Assembly (NCBI GenBank): GCA_963798805.1
Contig: CAWCVC010000002.1
Span: 620,001 to 684,000, forward strand
Length of the DNA stretch: 64,000 bases
Direction of reading: 5' to 3'
Source of the DNA: CAVZCK01 sp963798805
GTDB taxonomy: Bacteria > Pseudomonadota > Alphaproteobacteria > Rhizobiales > Rhodomicrobiaceae
Made by a program: the position numbers and the translations under genes. This document shows, piece by piece, positions 17,996-25,559 of the stretch. Every line of letters starts with the position of its first letter. The first letter of the stretch is position 1. The notes under the pieces are model-generated. The model had not been told where the DNA came from. It ran no database searches and saw only the letters and a program-made list of their open reading frames with translations.

Positions 17996-18074
17996 CTAGT
18001 ACAGCTTTTCGGAGGCAAGTTCGCATGAGCGCGTGCAGCAAATGAGGGAGCGAACTTGCCTCCGGCTGTACTAG
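17996..18074. repeat. CTAG palindrome pair 2, member B (79 bp)
   Basis: The 5' arm CTAGTACAGC + TTTT + CGGAGGCAAGTTCGC pairs with a 3' arm GCGAACTTGCCTCCG + GCTGTACTAG. The bulge is on the 5' side. The loop contains GAGCGCGTGCAGCAAATGAG. It sits in the divergent gap between the deacetylase and the TRAP operon; the rest of that gap (18075-18281) shows no gene. Confidence 0.85.
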
Positions 18075-18281
18075 CTTATTCAGCATGGTCTCGAGCGAAG
18101 CGGGCGCCGTCAAGACCGCAATGGTGATCGGCCAAGCACCGAATATTACAGCAAAATTGATTTCTGATTTCCGCCCATTGGCTACAAACTGTGCAAACGC
18201 CACACAAAAGGGCAATGTGTTCGGCGGGACAGGTTCCTTCGGTGAGCAGCATTCGTAAAAAGCGACACTAAATCAGCAGAG

Positions 18282-18297
18282 TGGCACGTCGCTTGCT
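18282..18297 (+). promoter_or_regulatory. consensus sigma-54 (RpoN) promoter of TRAP operon
   Basis: TGGCACG-TCGC-TTGCT fits the -24/-12 consensus TGGCACG-N4-TTGCW exactly, with GG and GC ten bases apart. Transcription would start about 12 bases beyond the GC, near 18308, leaving a short leader before the dctP ATG at 18336 and its GGAAAGGGAG ribosome site. RpoN promoters need an enhancer-binding activator such as DctD; none is encoded in the window. Confidence 0.8.
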
Positions 18298-18335
18298 GCA
18301 TTGCGCGCACCGATTGCCAGGAAAGGGAGCGTTTC

Positions 18336-19421
18336 ATGCGACGTCGCGACTTCACCAAATTGGCCTTGGCCGGCACCGCCGCCACGATTGCCGCCCCGGC
18401 GATCGTAAAGGCCGAGACGACCTTCAATTGGAAGATGACCAGCTTCTACGGGCCGAACGCCTATTTCTATTCGACCGGCCCCGGCAGCGCCAAAGATCTC
18501 GTCAAACGCATCAAGGAAATGTCGAACGGGCGTATCAACATCGATTTCTATGGTGCCGGCGAACTCATCCCGGCGCGAGCCGGCTTCGACGCGGTGTCGT
18601 CCGGGACCGTGGAGATGAACTATGCCAACGCCTATTTCTGGACCGGCAAGACCTTTGCCGCGCAGTACTTCACCGCAGTGCCGTTCGGCATGAACTTCGT
18701 CGGCCTCAATGGCTGGATGTATGACGGCGGCGGTCTGGAGCTGTGGCGCGAGGTCTACGACAAGTTCAATCTGGTGCCGTTCCTGTGCGGCAATACCGGC
18801 GTGCAGATGACCGGCTGGTTCCGCAAGCCGATCGAGAAGGTCGATGATCTGAAGGGCCTCAAGATGCGCATCCCGGGCCTTGCCGGCCAGGTCTACCGCT
18901 CGCTCGGGGTCGACGCCCAGCTGCTTGCGCCCGGCGACATCTTCCCGGCGCTCGAGCGCGGCGTCATCGATGCCGCCGAATTCGTCGGCCCCTATCTCGA
19001 CCGCCAGCTCGGCCTGCAAAAGGTCGCGAAATACTACTACACCACCGGCTGGCACGAGACCGCCACGGCGAGTGAGCTGACCATCAACAAGAAGGCTTGG
19101 GGCTCCCTGCCGCCGGACCTGCAGGCCATCGTGGAGAATGCCTGCATGGCCTGCAATGCGCGCGGCGAAGCCTGGTGCCAGAAGGTGAACGCCGAGGCGA
19201 TGGACGATCTGATCAAGAACCAGGGCGTCATCGCCCAGCCATTGCCGGACCCGGTGCTCGAAGCGCTGCGCACGGCGAATGCGAAGATCCTAGAAGAAGC
19301 CGTCGCGAAAGATCCCGTGACCAAAAAGGTGCACGAGTCCTACATGAACTACATGAAGACCTACCGGCAGTGGGCGAAGTACAGCGAGGCGCCCTATTAC
19401 GATAAGATCCTCGGCGCCTGA
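18336..19421 (+). CDS. dctP: TRAP transporter substrate-binding protein DctP
   Basis: 361 residues. The start MRRRDFTKLALAGTAATIAAPAIVKA is a twin-arginine signal peptide with cleavage after KAE or nearby. The mature part follows the DctP family pattern: SFYGPNAYFYSTGPGSAKDLVKRIKEMSNGRINIDFYGAGELIPA, GWFRKPIEKVDDLKGLKMRIPGLAGQVYRSLGV (with the ligand-carboxylate-binding Arg in the KMRIPG stretch) and PALERGVIDAAEFVGPYLD. The TakP-like subgroup of this shape binds 2-oxoacids or related monocarboxylates in the periplasm. First gene of dctPQM, behind a sigma-54 promoter. Confidence 0.93.
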   Translation: MRRRDFTKLALAGTAATIAAPAIVKAETTFNWKMTSFYGPNAYFYSTGPGSAKDLVKRIKEMSNGRINIDFYGAGELIPARAGFDAVSSGTVEMNYANAYFWTGKTFAAQYFTAVPFGMNFVGLNGWMYDGGGLELWREVYDKFNLVPFLCGNTGVQMTGWFRKPIEKVDDLKGLKMRIPGLAGQVYRSLGVDAQLLAPGDIFPALERGVIDAAEFVGPYLDRQLGLQKVAKYYYTTGWHETATASELTINKKAWGSLPPDLQAIVENACMACNARGEAWCQKVNAEAMDDLIKNQGVIAQPLPDPVLEALRTANAKILEEAVAKDPVTKKVHESYMNYMKTYRQWAKYSEAPYYDKILGA

Positions 19422-19422
19422 G

Positions 19423-19932
19423 GTGACGGGGGCGGAGAAGCTCGCTGCCGGGATCGATGCCTTGATCGACCGCGTCGGCCGTGCGATTTCCTGGCTTGCG
19501 CTCGCCGTGGCCATCGTGATGGGCACGAATGTGTTCCTGCGCTATGGGCTGTCGATCGGCTTCATCTGGGCGCAGGAGCTGGAGTGGCACCTCCTGGTGC
19601 CGCTCACGCTTGTCGGCATGTCCTACGCGCTCAGGCACGGCGAGCATGTGCGCGTCGACGTGCTGTTCACCCATTTCAGCACCCGCGCCAAGCATGCGGT
19701 CAACGTCGTCTCGGCGGTGCTGGCGATCGTCTTCTCCGCCCTCGTCATCTGGCTGTCGATCGGCTTTGTCGAGCAGTCCTGGGTCATCGGCGAAGGCTCA
19801 CCCAATCCCGGCGGTCTCGGGGCGCTCTATCTGATGAAGGCGATGGTCCCGCTCGGCTTCGCCCTCCTGTTCCTCCAATCGGTCGCCCAGGCCATTTACT
19901 CGGTCATCGCCTTCAGGAGCAGCGGCTCATGA
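19423..19932 (+). CDS. dctQ: TRAP transporter small permease DctQ
   Basis: 169 residues with four predicted membrane helices, including AISWLALAVAIVMGTNVFLRYG, VSAVLAIVFSALVIWLSIGFV and KAMVPLGFALLFLQSVAQAI. The WAQELEWHLLVPLTLVGMSYALRHGEHVRVDV stretch is the family signature. The start is a GTG one base after the dctP stop. It forms the small membrane subunit of the Na+-driven TRAP importer. Confidence 0.9.
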   Translation: MTGAEKLAAGIDALIDRVGRAISWLALAVAIVMGTNVFLRYGLSIGFIWAQELEWHLLVPLTLVGMSYALRHGEHVRVDVLFTHFSTRAKHAVNVVSAVLAIVFSALVIWLSIGFVEQSWVIGEGSPNPGGLGALYLMKAMVPLGFALLFLQSVAQAIYSVIAFRSSGS

Positions 19933-19956
19933 GTTCTCGAGGTCCTCGCCACCTTA

Positions 19957-21252
19957 ATGCTGGTGGCGTTCTTCGTGCTGCTGCTTGCCGGCATTCCGGT
20001 CGGGCTGACGCTGGCGACGACCGGCTTCGTCTTCGGCTATCTCGGCTTCGGACTGCCGCTGTTCAACCTCCTGCCGCACCGAATCTTCGGCGTCGTCACC
20101 AACTACACGCTGCTCGCCATTCCGCTGTTCGTGTTCATGGGCGTGATGCTGGAGAAATCCAAGCTCGCCGAGGAGTTGATGGACGTGATCGGCCTTGCGG
20201 CCGGCAAGCTGCGCGGCGGGCTCGGCATCGGCATCATCCTAGTCGGTGTGCTGATGGGGGCGACGACGGGCATTGTCGGCGCGACCGTGGTGACGCTCGG
20301 TCTGCTGACGCTGCCCGGCATGCTGAGACGCGGCTACGAGCCGGGCCTCGCCTGCGGCGTGATCTGTGCCTCCGGCACGCTGGGGCAGATCATCCCGCCG
20401 AGCCTCATCCTCATCCTGCTCGCTGACATCACCAACCAGTCGGTCGGTACGCTGTTCGCCGCCGCCATGGTCCCCGGCCTGCTGCTTGCGGCGATCTATG
20501 TCGGTTACGTCCTGCTGCTCGGCCTCTTGCGGCCGGAGATGGTGCCGGCGATCTCCGCCAAGGAGCGCGCCGCCATCTCCGGCATGCAACTCGCCGGCAA
20601 AATGCTGCGCGTCGTCGCGCCGCCGATCGGCTTGGTCATCGCCGTGCTCGGCTCCATCATCGCCGGCATTGCCGCGCCTTCGGAGGCAGCGGCCATGGGT
20701 GCGCTCGGCTCGATCCTGGTCGCGGCGCTCGGCCGCCGGCTGACGCTGAAAGTGATGCGCGAAACCGTGCAGTCGACCACGCGCATCAGCGCCATGGTGC
20801 TGTTTATCCTGATCTGCGCTCAGGTGTTCTCGCTGGCCTTCCGCGGCCTGCATGGCGAGAGGTTGGTCCAGGACGCCTTTCTGCTGCTGCCGGGCGGCAT
20901 CAATGCCAGCATCTGGTTCCTGATGGCATTGATCTTCGTGCTCGGCTTCTTCATCGAGTGGATCGAGATCTCCTACATCGCCGTGCCGCTGTTCCTGCCG
21001 ATCTTCATCAACGCCAACACCGATCTGGTCTGGCTGTCGACGCTCATCTGCATCAATCTGCAGACCTCGTTCCTGACGCCGCCATTCGGCTGGTCGCTGT
21101 TTTTCCTGCGCGGCGTCGCCCCACCGGAGGTGACCACGAGCGACATCTATCGCGGCATCATACCCTTCGTGGGCATGCAGGTGATCGCGCTGGTGCTGGT
21201 CTTCAGCTTTCCCGGCCTCGCCACGTGGCTGCCGAAGGCGATCGGATGGTAA
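19957..21252 (+). CDS. dctM: TRAP transporter large permease DctM
   Basis: 431 residues from the ATG at 19957, with about twelve hydrophobic helices and family motifs GLAAGKLRGGLGIGIILVGVLMGATTGIVGA, SGTLGQIIPPSLILILLAD and SLFFLRGVAPPEVTTSDIYRGIIPF. It is the substrate-translocating subunit of the DctPQM importer. The start is odd: an ATG at 19929 overlaps the dctQ stop as usual for such operons but is out of frame by one base. Dropping one C at 19938 would give MSSEVLATLMLVAFF, continuous with the annotated start. Either a one-base insertion or a sequencing error, with translation restarting at 19957. Confidence 0.9.
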   Translation: MLVAFFVLLLAGIPVGLTLATTGFVFGYLGFGLPLFNLLPHRIFGVVTNYTLLAIPLFVFMGVMLEKSKLAEELMDVIGLAAGKLRGGLGIGIILVGVLMGATTGIVGATVVTLGLLTLPGMLRRGYEPGLACGVICASGTLGQIIPPSLILILLADITNQSVGTLFAAAMVPGLLLAAIYVGYVLLLGLLRPEMVPAISAKERAAISGMQLAGKMLRVVAPPIGLVIAVLGSIIAGIAAPSEAAAMGALGSILVAALGRRLTLKVMRETVQSTTRISAMVLFILICAQVFSLAFRGLHGERLVQDAFLLLPGGINASIWFLMALIFVLGFFIEWIEISYIAVPLFLPIFINANTDLVWLSTLICINLQTSFLTPPFGWSLFFLRGVAPPEVTTSDIYRGIIPFVGMQVIALVLVFSFPGLATWLPKAIGW

Positions 21253-21295
21253 CGCCGACGCGCAGCTTTCTTCTCGCAGGATTTCTGCAATTTGT

Positions 21296-21331
21296 GTCGC
21301 CCCGGGCCGGCCTGCAGCCGCCCGGGGCGAC
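21296..21331. terminator. bidirectional hairpin between convergent dctM and aldehyde dehydrogenase
   Basis: GTCGCCCCGGG (21296-21306) pairs perfectly with CCCGGGGCGAC (21321-21331) around a 14-nt loop in the 100-bp gap between two convergent genes. A TTAAAA follows on the plus strand. Position and strength fit a shared terminator, although the T-run is short. Confidence 0.65.
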
Positions 21332-21353
21332 TTAAAAGATCCGAGCCTCCGCT

Positions 21354-22862
21354 TCAGCCCGTCTTCATGATGAACGGGTTGCCGCCGCCCGGGCCGTTAT
21401 TGATCCAGACGCTCTTCGACTGCAGATAGCCCTCGATGGCCTCGGCGCCATTCTCGCGCCCAAGGCCGGAGGCTTTATAGCCGCCGAACGGCATCAGGAA
21501 GCTGACGGCGCGGTAAGTATTCACCCAGACCGTGCCGGCCTTGATGCGCCGCGCAACGCCATGGGCGCGCTTCACCGACTGGGTCCAGATGCCAGCGCCG
21601 AGGCCATAGGCGACATCGTTGGCGATGGCAACCGCCTCCTCCTCGTCCTTGAACTTGATCACCGAGAGCACCGGACCGAACACCTCTTCCTGTGCGATAC
21701 GCATCTTGTTGCTGACGCCGGTGAAGATGGTCGGCTTGACGAAATATTTGCCGCCGCCTTCCTCCGCGCTCGCCGGACCGCCGCCGAGCACGCACTGGGC
21801 GCCCTCATTCCGGGCGATATCGATATAGGACAAGACCTTCTGATATTGCGGCGGCGTCGTCACCGGGCCGACCTGGGTCTCGGTCTTGCTCGGATCGCCG
21901 AGGCGCGCTGTCTTGGCCATGGCGACCAGCTTTTCGACGAACTGGTCGTGGATGGTCTCCTGGAGCAGCAGGCGCGATCCGGCAATGCAGGTCTGGCCGG
22001 TCGCGGCGAAGATGCCGGAGACCGCGCCCGAGACGGCATCGTCGAGGATGCAGTCGTCGAAGACGATGTTCGGCGATTTGCCGCCGAGCTCCAGCGAGAC
22101 CTTCTTGAACGTCTTCGCCGCCAGCTCATTGACGCGGGCGCCCGTCAAGCTGCCGCCGGTGAAAGCGACCTTGGCGACCTTCGGATGGGTGACGAGCGGC
22201 TCGCCCGCGACCTGGCCATAGCCGGTAACGACATTGACGACGCCGGGCGGCAGGCCCGATTCCTCGATGACCAGCTTCATGAATTCGAGCAGCGAGGCTG
22301 AGGTGTATTCCGAGGGCTTGATCACCACGGTGCAGCCCGCGGCCAGAGCCGGGGCGAGCTTCCACGTCGCCAGCATCAGCGGCGAGTTCCACGGCACGAT
22401 GAAGGCGCACACGCCCACCGGCTCTTTCAGGATGTAGTTGAAATGGTTCGGCCGGTCGACCGGTACCACCGCGCCCTGAATCTTGTCGGCCAGCCCGCCA
22501 TAATAATAGAACCATTCGGGCATGTATTTCGTCTGCGCCGCCATTTCGGAGATCAGCTTGCCGTTGTCACGCACCTCGATCTGGGCGAGATGCTCGCCAT
22601 GCTGCTCGATGAGCTGGGCGATGCGCCGCATGAGCTTGCCGCGCGCGGTCTGGGTCATGGCCGGCCAGGGGCCGCTCTCGAAAGCACGGGATGCCGCCTC
22701 GACGGCGAGGTCCACATCCGCCTTGTCGCATTCCGGGATGAGCGCCCAGGGCTCGCCCGTATAGGGATCGTAGGTCGGAAAGCTCTTGCCCGAGGCCGCG
22801 GCGACCCATTTGCCGTCGATATAGGTCTTGTAGGCTTTAAGTGTGGTGGAAGTGTCTTGCAT
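21354..22862 (-). CDS. NAD(P)-dependent aldehyde dehydrogenase
   Basis: 502 residues. The catalytic Cys is residue 292 in GQTCIAGSR, the general-base Glu is residue 258 in SLELGGKSPN, and the oxyanion Asn lies in VPWNSPL. The cofactor loop VKPSEYTS-like IKPSEYTS and FTGGSLTG follow the class 1/2 ALDH fold. It oxidises an aldehyde to an acid in the cytosol; the substrate is not predictable. It faces the TRAP operon convergently, which may hint at shared catabolism, but no common regulator is visible. Its start is 2 kb from the EPS arm and 108 bp from the neighbouring glycosyltransferase stop. Confidence 0.92.
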   Translation of the reverse strand: MQDTSTTLKAYKTYIDGKWVAAASGKSFPTYDPYTGEPWALIPECDKADVDLAVEAASRAFESGPWPAMTQTARGKLMRRIAQLIEQHGEHLAQIEVRDNGKLISEMAAQTKYMPEWFYYYGGLADKIQGAVVPVDRPNHFNYILKEPVGVCAFIVPWNSPLMLATWKLAPALAAGCTVVIKPSEYTSASLLEFMKLVIEESGLPPGVVNVVTGYGQVAGEPLVTHPKVAKVAFTGGSLTGARVNELAAKTFKKVSLELGGKSPNIVFDDCILDDAVSGAVSGIFAATGQTCIAGSRLLLQETIHDQFVEKLVAMAKTARLGDPSKTETQVGPVTTPPQYQKVLSYIDIARNEGAQCVLGGGPASAEEGGGKYFVKPTIFTGVSNKMRIAQEEVFGPVLSVIKFKDEEEAVAIANDVAYGLGAGIWTQSVKRAHGVARRIKAGTVWVNTYRAVSFLMPFGGYKASGLGRENGAEAIEGYLQSKSVWINNGPGGGNPFIMKTG

Positions 22863-22973
22863 GGTGGTTTCCTCGCTGAACGCGCAACGGGTCCAGCTTG
22901 CGGTAGGTTTCGAAAGGGAGTCATGCCAGCCTAGCGCACTCGGGGCCTTCCTGTCTCCCGCTTCGCTCGCGGA

Positions 22974-23945
22974 TCAACGCCCGCGCATCGGCCTGATGCC
23001 CCGCACGCGCCGCGCCGCGGCCTTGGCGACGCGGCCGATCTGGACGGGCATGTCGCCCGGCGGATAACGAAGCGCGGAAACCAGCGATAGGGGATCGCGC
23101 CGCCGGATCGCGCCGAAGACCAGCTCCGATTGCAGCGCAAGCTTGAGACAATAGAGATGCTCGGTGAGCGCCTCGCGGTCGCTCTTCCTCATTCTCGGTC
23201 CGAATTTCTCCAAGAACCGCTCTTCTGCGTCGATCAGAGGCTGCTGCTTCTCGGCGCTCGTCGCGGTGCCGGAGACGGAGTCCGGCCGGATCGCATAATT
23301 ATAGCCGGCCGCCGGCATTGCGGCGGCGCGGGCGCGGCGGAACAGCGCCTCGAGGATCAGCATATAGTCCTGCGAATTACTGAGCCTTGGATCGTAGCGG
23401 ACGCCCCTCTGGCGCAGGAACTCCATGCTGATGACGGGCTTGAGAAAGCCGATCAGCCGCGGGCTCCGATAGGGGCGGTTGTTGCGGGCGAAATAGGCGA
23501 GTGTCCACAGATCATCGCCGTCAAAATGCTCGCGCGGCCAGAAGACGGGATCCCGGAACGGTGTGCCGTCGGGGTCGACAAGACGAAGGTTGTCGAAGGC
23601 GATGTCGAGATGCCGTGTTTGCGCGAATTCGACCAGCCGCTTGAGCCGCCCCGGCGCGAAACTGTCATCGGCGTCGAGAACCGCGTACCAGTCGCCCGTA
23701 GCATGGGCGAGGCCGAGATTGCGGGCAGCCGGAGCGCCGCCATTCCTGCGGGTCTGTAGGACCTTGACGCGCGGGTCCCTGTCGGCAATGCGCTGCGCCA
23801 GCCCGAACGTATCATCCATCGAGCGATCGTCGACGACGATCACTTCGACCTCGACCTCGTCCTGCCTCAACGCGCTTTTCACGCTGCCCTTGAGGTAATC
23901 CGCGGCATTCCAAGCCGGTATGACGACGCTGACCGATGACCGCAT
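22974..23945 (-). CDS. family 2 glycosyltransferase
   Basis: 323 residues from the ATG at 23945, preceded by AAGGAG. The GT-A signature is complete: VSVVIPAWNAADYLKGSVKSAL, VEVIVVDDRSMDDT, NGGAPAARNLGLAHATGDWYAVLDADDSF (DxD-type metal site). The C-terminal third is rich in Arg/Lys. It adds one sugar from a nucleotide sugar to the lipid-linked exopolysaccharide unit on the cytoplasmic face. Last gene of the minus-strand EPS arm, 87 bp from the flippase stop. Confidence 0.88.
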   Translation of the reverse strand: MRSSVSVVIPAWNAADYLKGSVKSALRQDEVEVEVIVVDDRSMDDTFGLAQRIADRDPRVKVLQTRRNGGAPAARNLGLAHATGDWYAVLDADDSFAPGRLKRLVEFAQTRHLDIAFDNLRLVDPDGTPFRDPVFWPREHFDGDDLWTLAYFARNNRPYRSPRLIGFLKPVISMEFLRQRGVRYDPRLSNSQDYMLILEALFRRARAAAMPAAGYNYAIRPDSVSGTATSAEKQQPLIDAEERFLEKFGPRMRKSDREALTEHLYCLKLALQSELVFGAIRRRDPLSLVSALRYPPGDMPVQIGRVAKAAARRVRGIRPMRGR

Positions 23946-24032
23946 CGGACCCGTGCTCCTTTGCTGATCTTTGCGGGCGACGCGAGCAAGGACGCCGTTC
24001 CCCACCGGTGAGCGGAGGCGTCACCCACAATG

Positions 24033-25541
24033 TCATTTGCGAAGCCAGCTTGCCGTGTGAGCGAAGCTGGACCGCAATAGCGGCGGCAGGCTCGCGGCGT
24101 CGGCGAGCCCGTCCACCAGACGGTGGTCATCTTCCGAGAGCACCTGGAAGTATTTGACCAGGACGATATAAGCCACGACGGCCGTGCAGATCGCGGTGAC
24201 GATGCCGCCGATGTCGGGCATGAGCCGGGTGATAAGCCCGGCGAGAGCGGCCGCGATGATCGAGGCGGCCAGGATGCCGGCCAGCGTCTTCCATGGGGAA
24301 CGCCAGCCGAGACTGTGAGCGTAGGCAAGGAGCCCGGCGGCAACGACGGCCTGGGCGCCGACCCGTCCGATCGCGGCTCCTGTCGGCCCGAAGGCCGGAA
24401 CGAGGGTCAGTCCGGAGAGCACCGACAGTGCGGCTCCGATCGCGGAAAAGGAGAGCACGGCGCCCGTCCTTTCGACGGCGAAGGCGTAGCGCTGCACGAT
24501 GGTGATGAAACTGGCGGAGGCGCTCCCGGCAATCAGGATCATTGCCGGGACGACAGCGTCTGCGAAGGCCTGACCGAAGATCAGCGGCAGCAGCGTTGGC
24601 GCGATCGCCGCCGCGCCGAGACAGGCCGGAAACACCAACATGGCGAAATAGCGCACCGCGTCGGCAAAGCTGCGCGCGAACTGCTCTGGGCTTGCCGAGC
24701 GGCTCTGGATGACGAGGAAGGGCACCATGGCACCGGTGAGCAGCATCGGCGCCTGCAGCGCCAGATTCGACAGATTGAGACCGGCAGCGAAGAGGCCCGC
24801 CGCGTGATCGCCCCAGCTGGTTTTCAGAAAGAAGATCTCCATGCGCGACCAGGCGACGGTGGTCAGAAAATAGGTGCCCCATGTCCGCCAGGAGTAGTTG
24901 ACCGCCCGCATGCGGAGCGTTTTTTCGAGACGGCCGCGGCGGCTGAGGCTTTTGACCGCCAGGACCGCGCCGATCAGAAAGCCTGCGACGGGAGCGGCGA
25001 GCGCCCCCGCAATACCGAAGAGCATAGAGCCGACCCCGGCGACGGCAAGCTGGAGCAGCGCCGAAAGCAGCGCGACCTTTGCGAGCAGCGCGAAGCGGCG
25101 CTGCCCGCGCAGCATGCCGTAATAGAAGGCCGCCATGCTCTGCGCGAGAACCGCGCCGCCGACCAGGGCGACGATGCTCCGCTCGCCCGGCGAGGAGCCG
25201 GATACGCCGAGGGACGCCGGATCGAGAAGGAGCATCACGGCCGCGGCGACCACGGCGCTGGCAAGAAAATAGGGGCCGAAGCACATCCGGATCAGCGCAT
25301 CGGCCTCGTCTTCGCGGCTTTCTGCCTCGAGTTCCGGCAGATAGCGCTGGAGCATGCCTGGCACGCCCATATCGAGCACCGCCAGCGAGATCGTGACGAT
25401 GAAGGCGGCATAGGCGACGATGCCGACGGCTTCGGGGCCGAGCAGCCGGGCGACGATGACCGTCGTCAGGAAGCCGCCGGCGATCAGGGCGATGCTGGCG
25501 GCGGCGTTGAAAAGCGTGCTCGTTGCAAAGTCTTTCGACAT
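24033..25541 (-). CDS. polysaccharide flippase (Wzx/MATE-like)
   Basis: 502 residues, about twelve to fourteen hydrophobic helices spread evenly over the whole length. The N-terminal helix pair (LFNAAASIALIAGGFLTTVIVARLLGPEAVGIVAYAAF) is the common start of polysaccharide biosynthesis (MVF superfamily) flippases. It would move the undecaprenyl-linked repeat unit across the inner membrane. It sits between a glycosyltransferase and a GH5 enzyme inside the EPS locus, 18 bp from the GH5 stop. Confidence 0.85.
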   Translation of the reverse strand: MSKDFATSTLFNAAASIALIAGGFLTTVIVARLLGPEAVGIVAYAAFIVTISLAVLDMGVPGMLQRYLPELEAESREDEADALIRMCFGPYFLASAVVAAAVMLLLDPASLGVSGSSPGERSIVALVGGAVLAQSMAAFYYGMLRGQRRFALLAKVALLSALLQLAVAGVGSMLFGIAGALAAPVAGFLIGAVLAVKSLSRRGRLEKTLRMRAVNYSWRTWGTYFLTTVAWSRMEIFFLKTSWGDHAAGLFAAGLNLSNLALQAPMLLTGAMVPFLVIQSRSASPEQFARSFADAVRYFAMLVFPACLGAAAIAPTLLPLIFGQAFADAVVPAMILIAGSASASFITIVQRYAFAVERTGAVLSFSAIGAALSVLSGLTLVPAFGPTGAAIGRVGAQAVVAAGLLAYAHSLGWRSPWKTLAGILAASIIAAALAGLITRLMPDIGGIVTAICTAVVAYIVLVKYFQVLSEDDHRLVDGLADAASLPPLLRSSFAHTASWLRK

Positions 25542-25559
25542 CGATCAGATCTCAGGACT

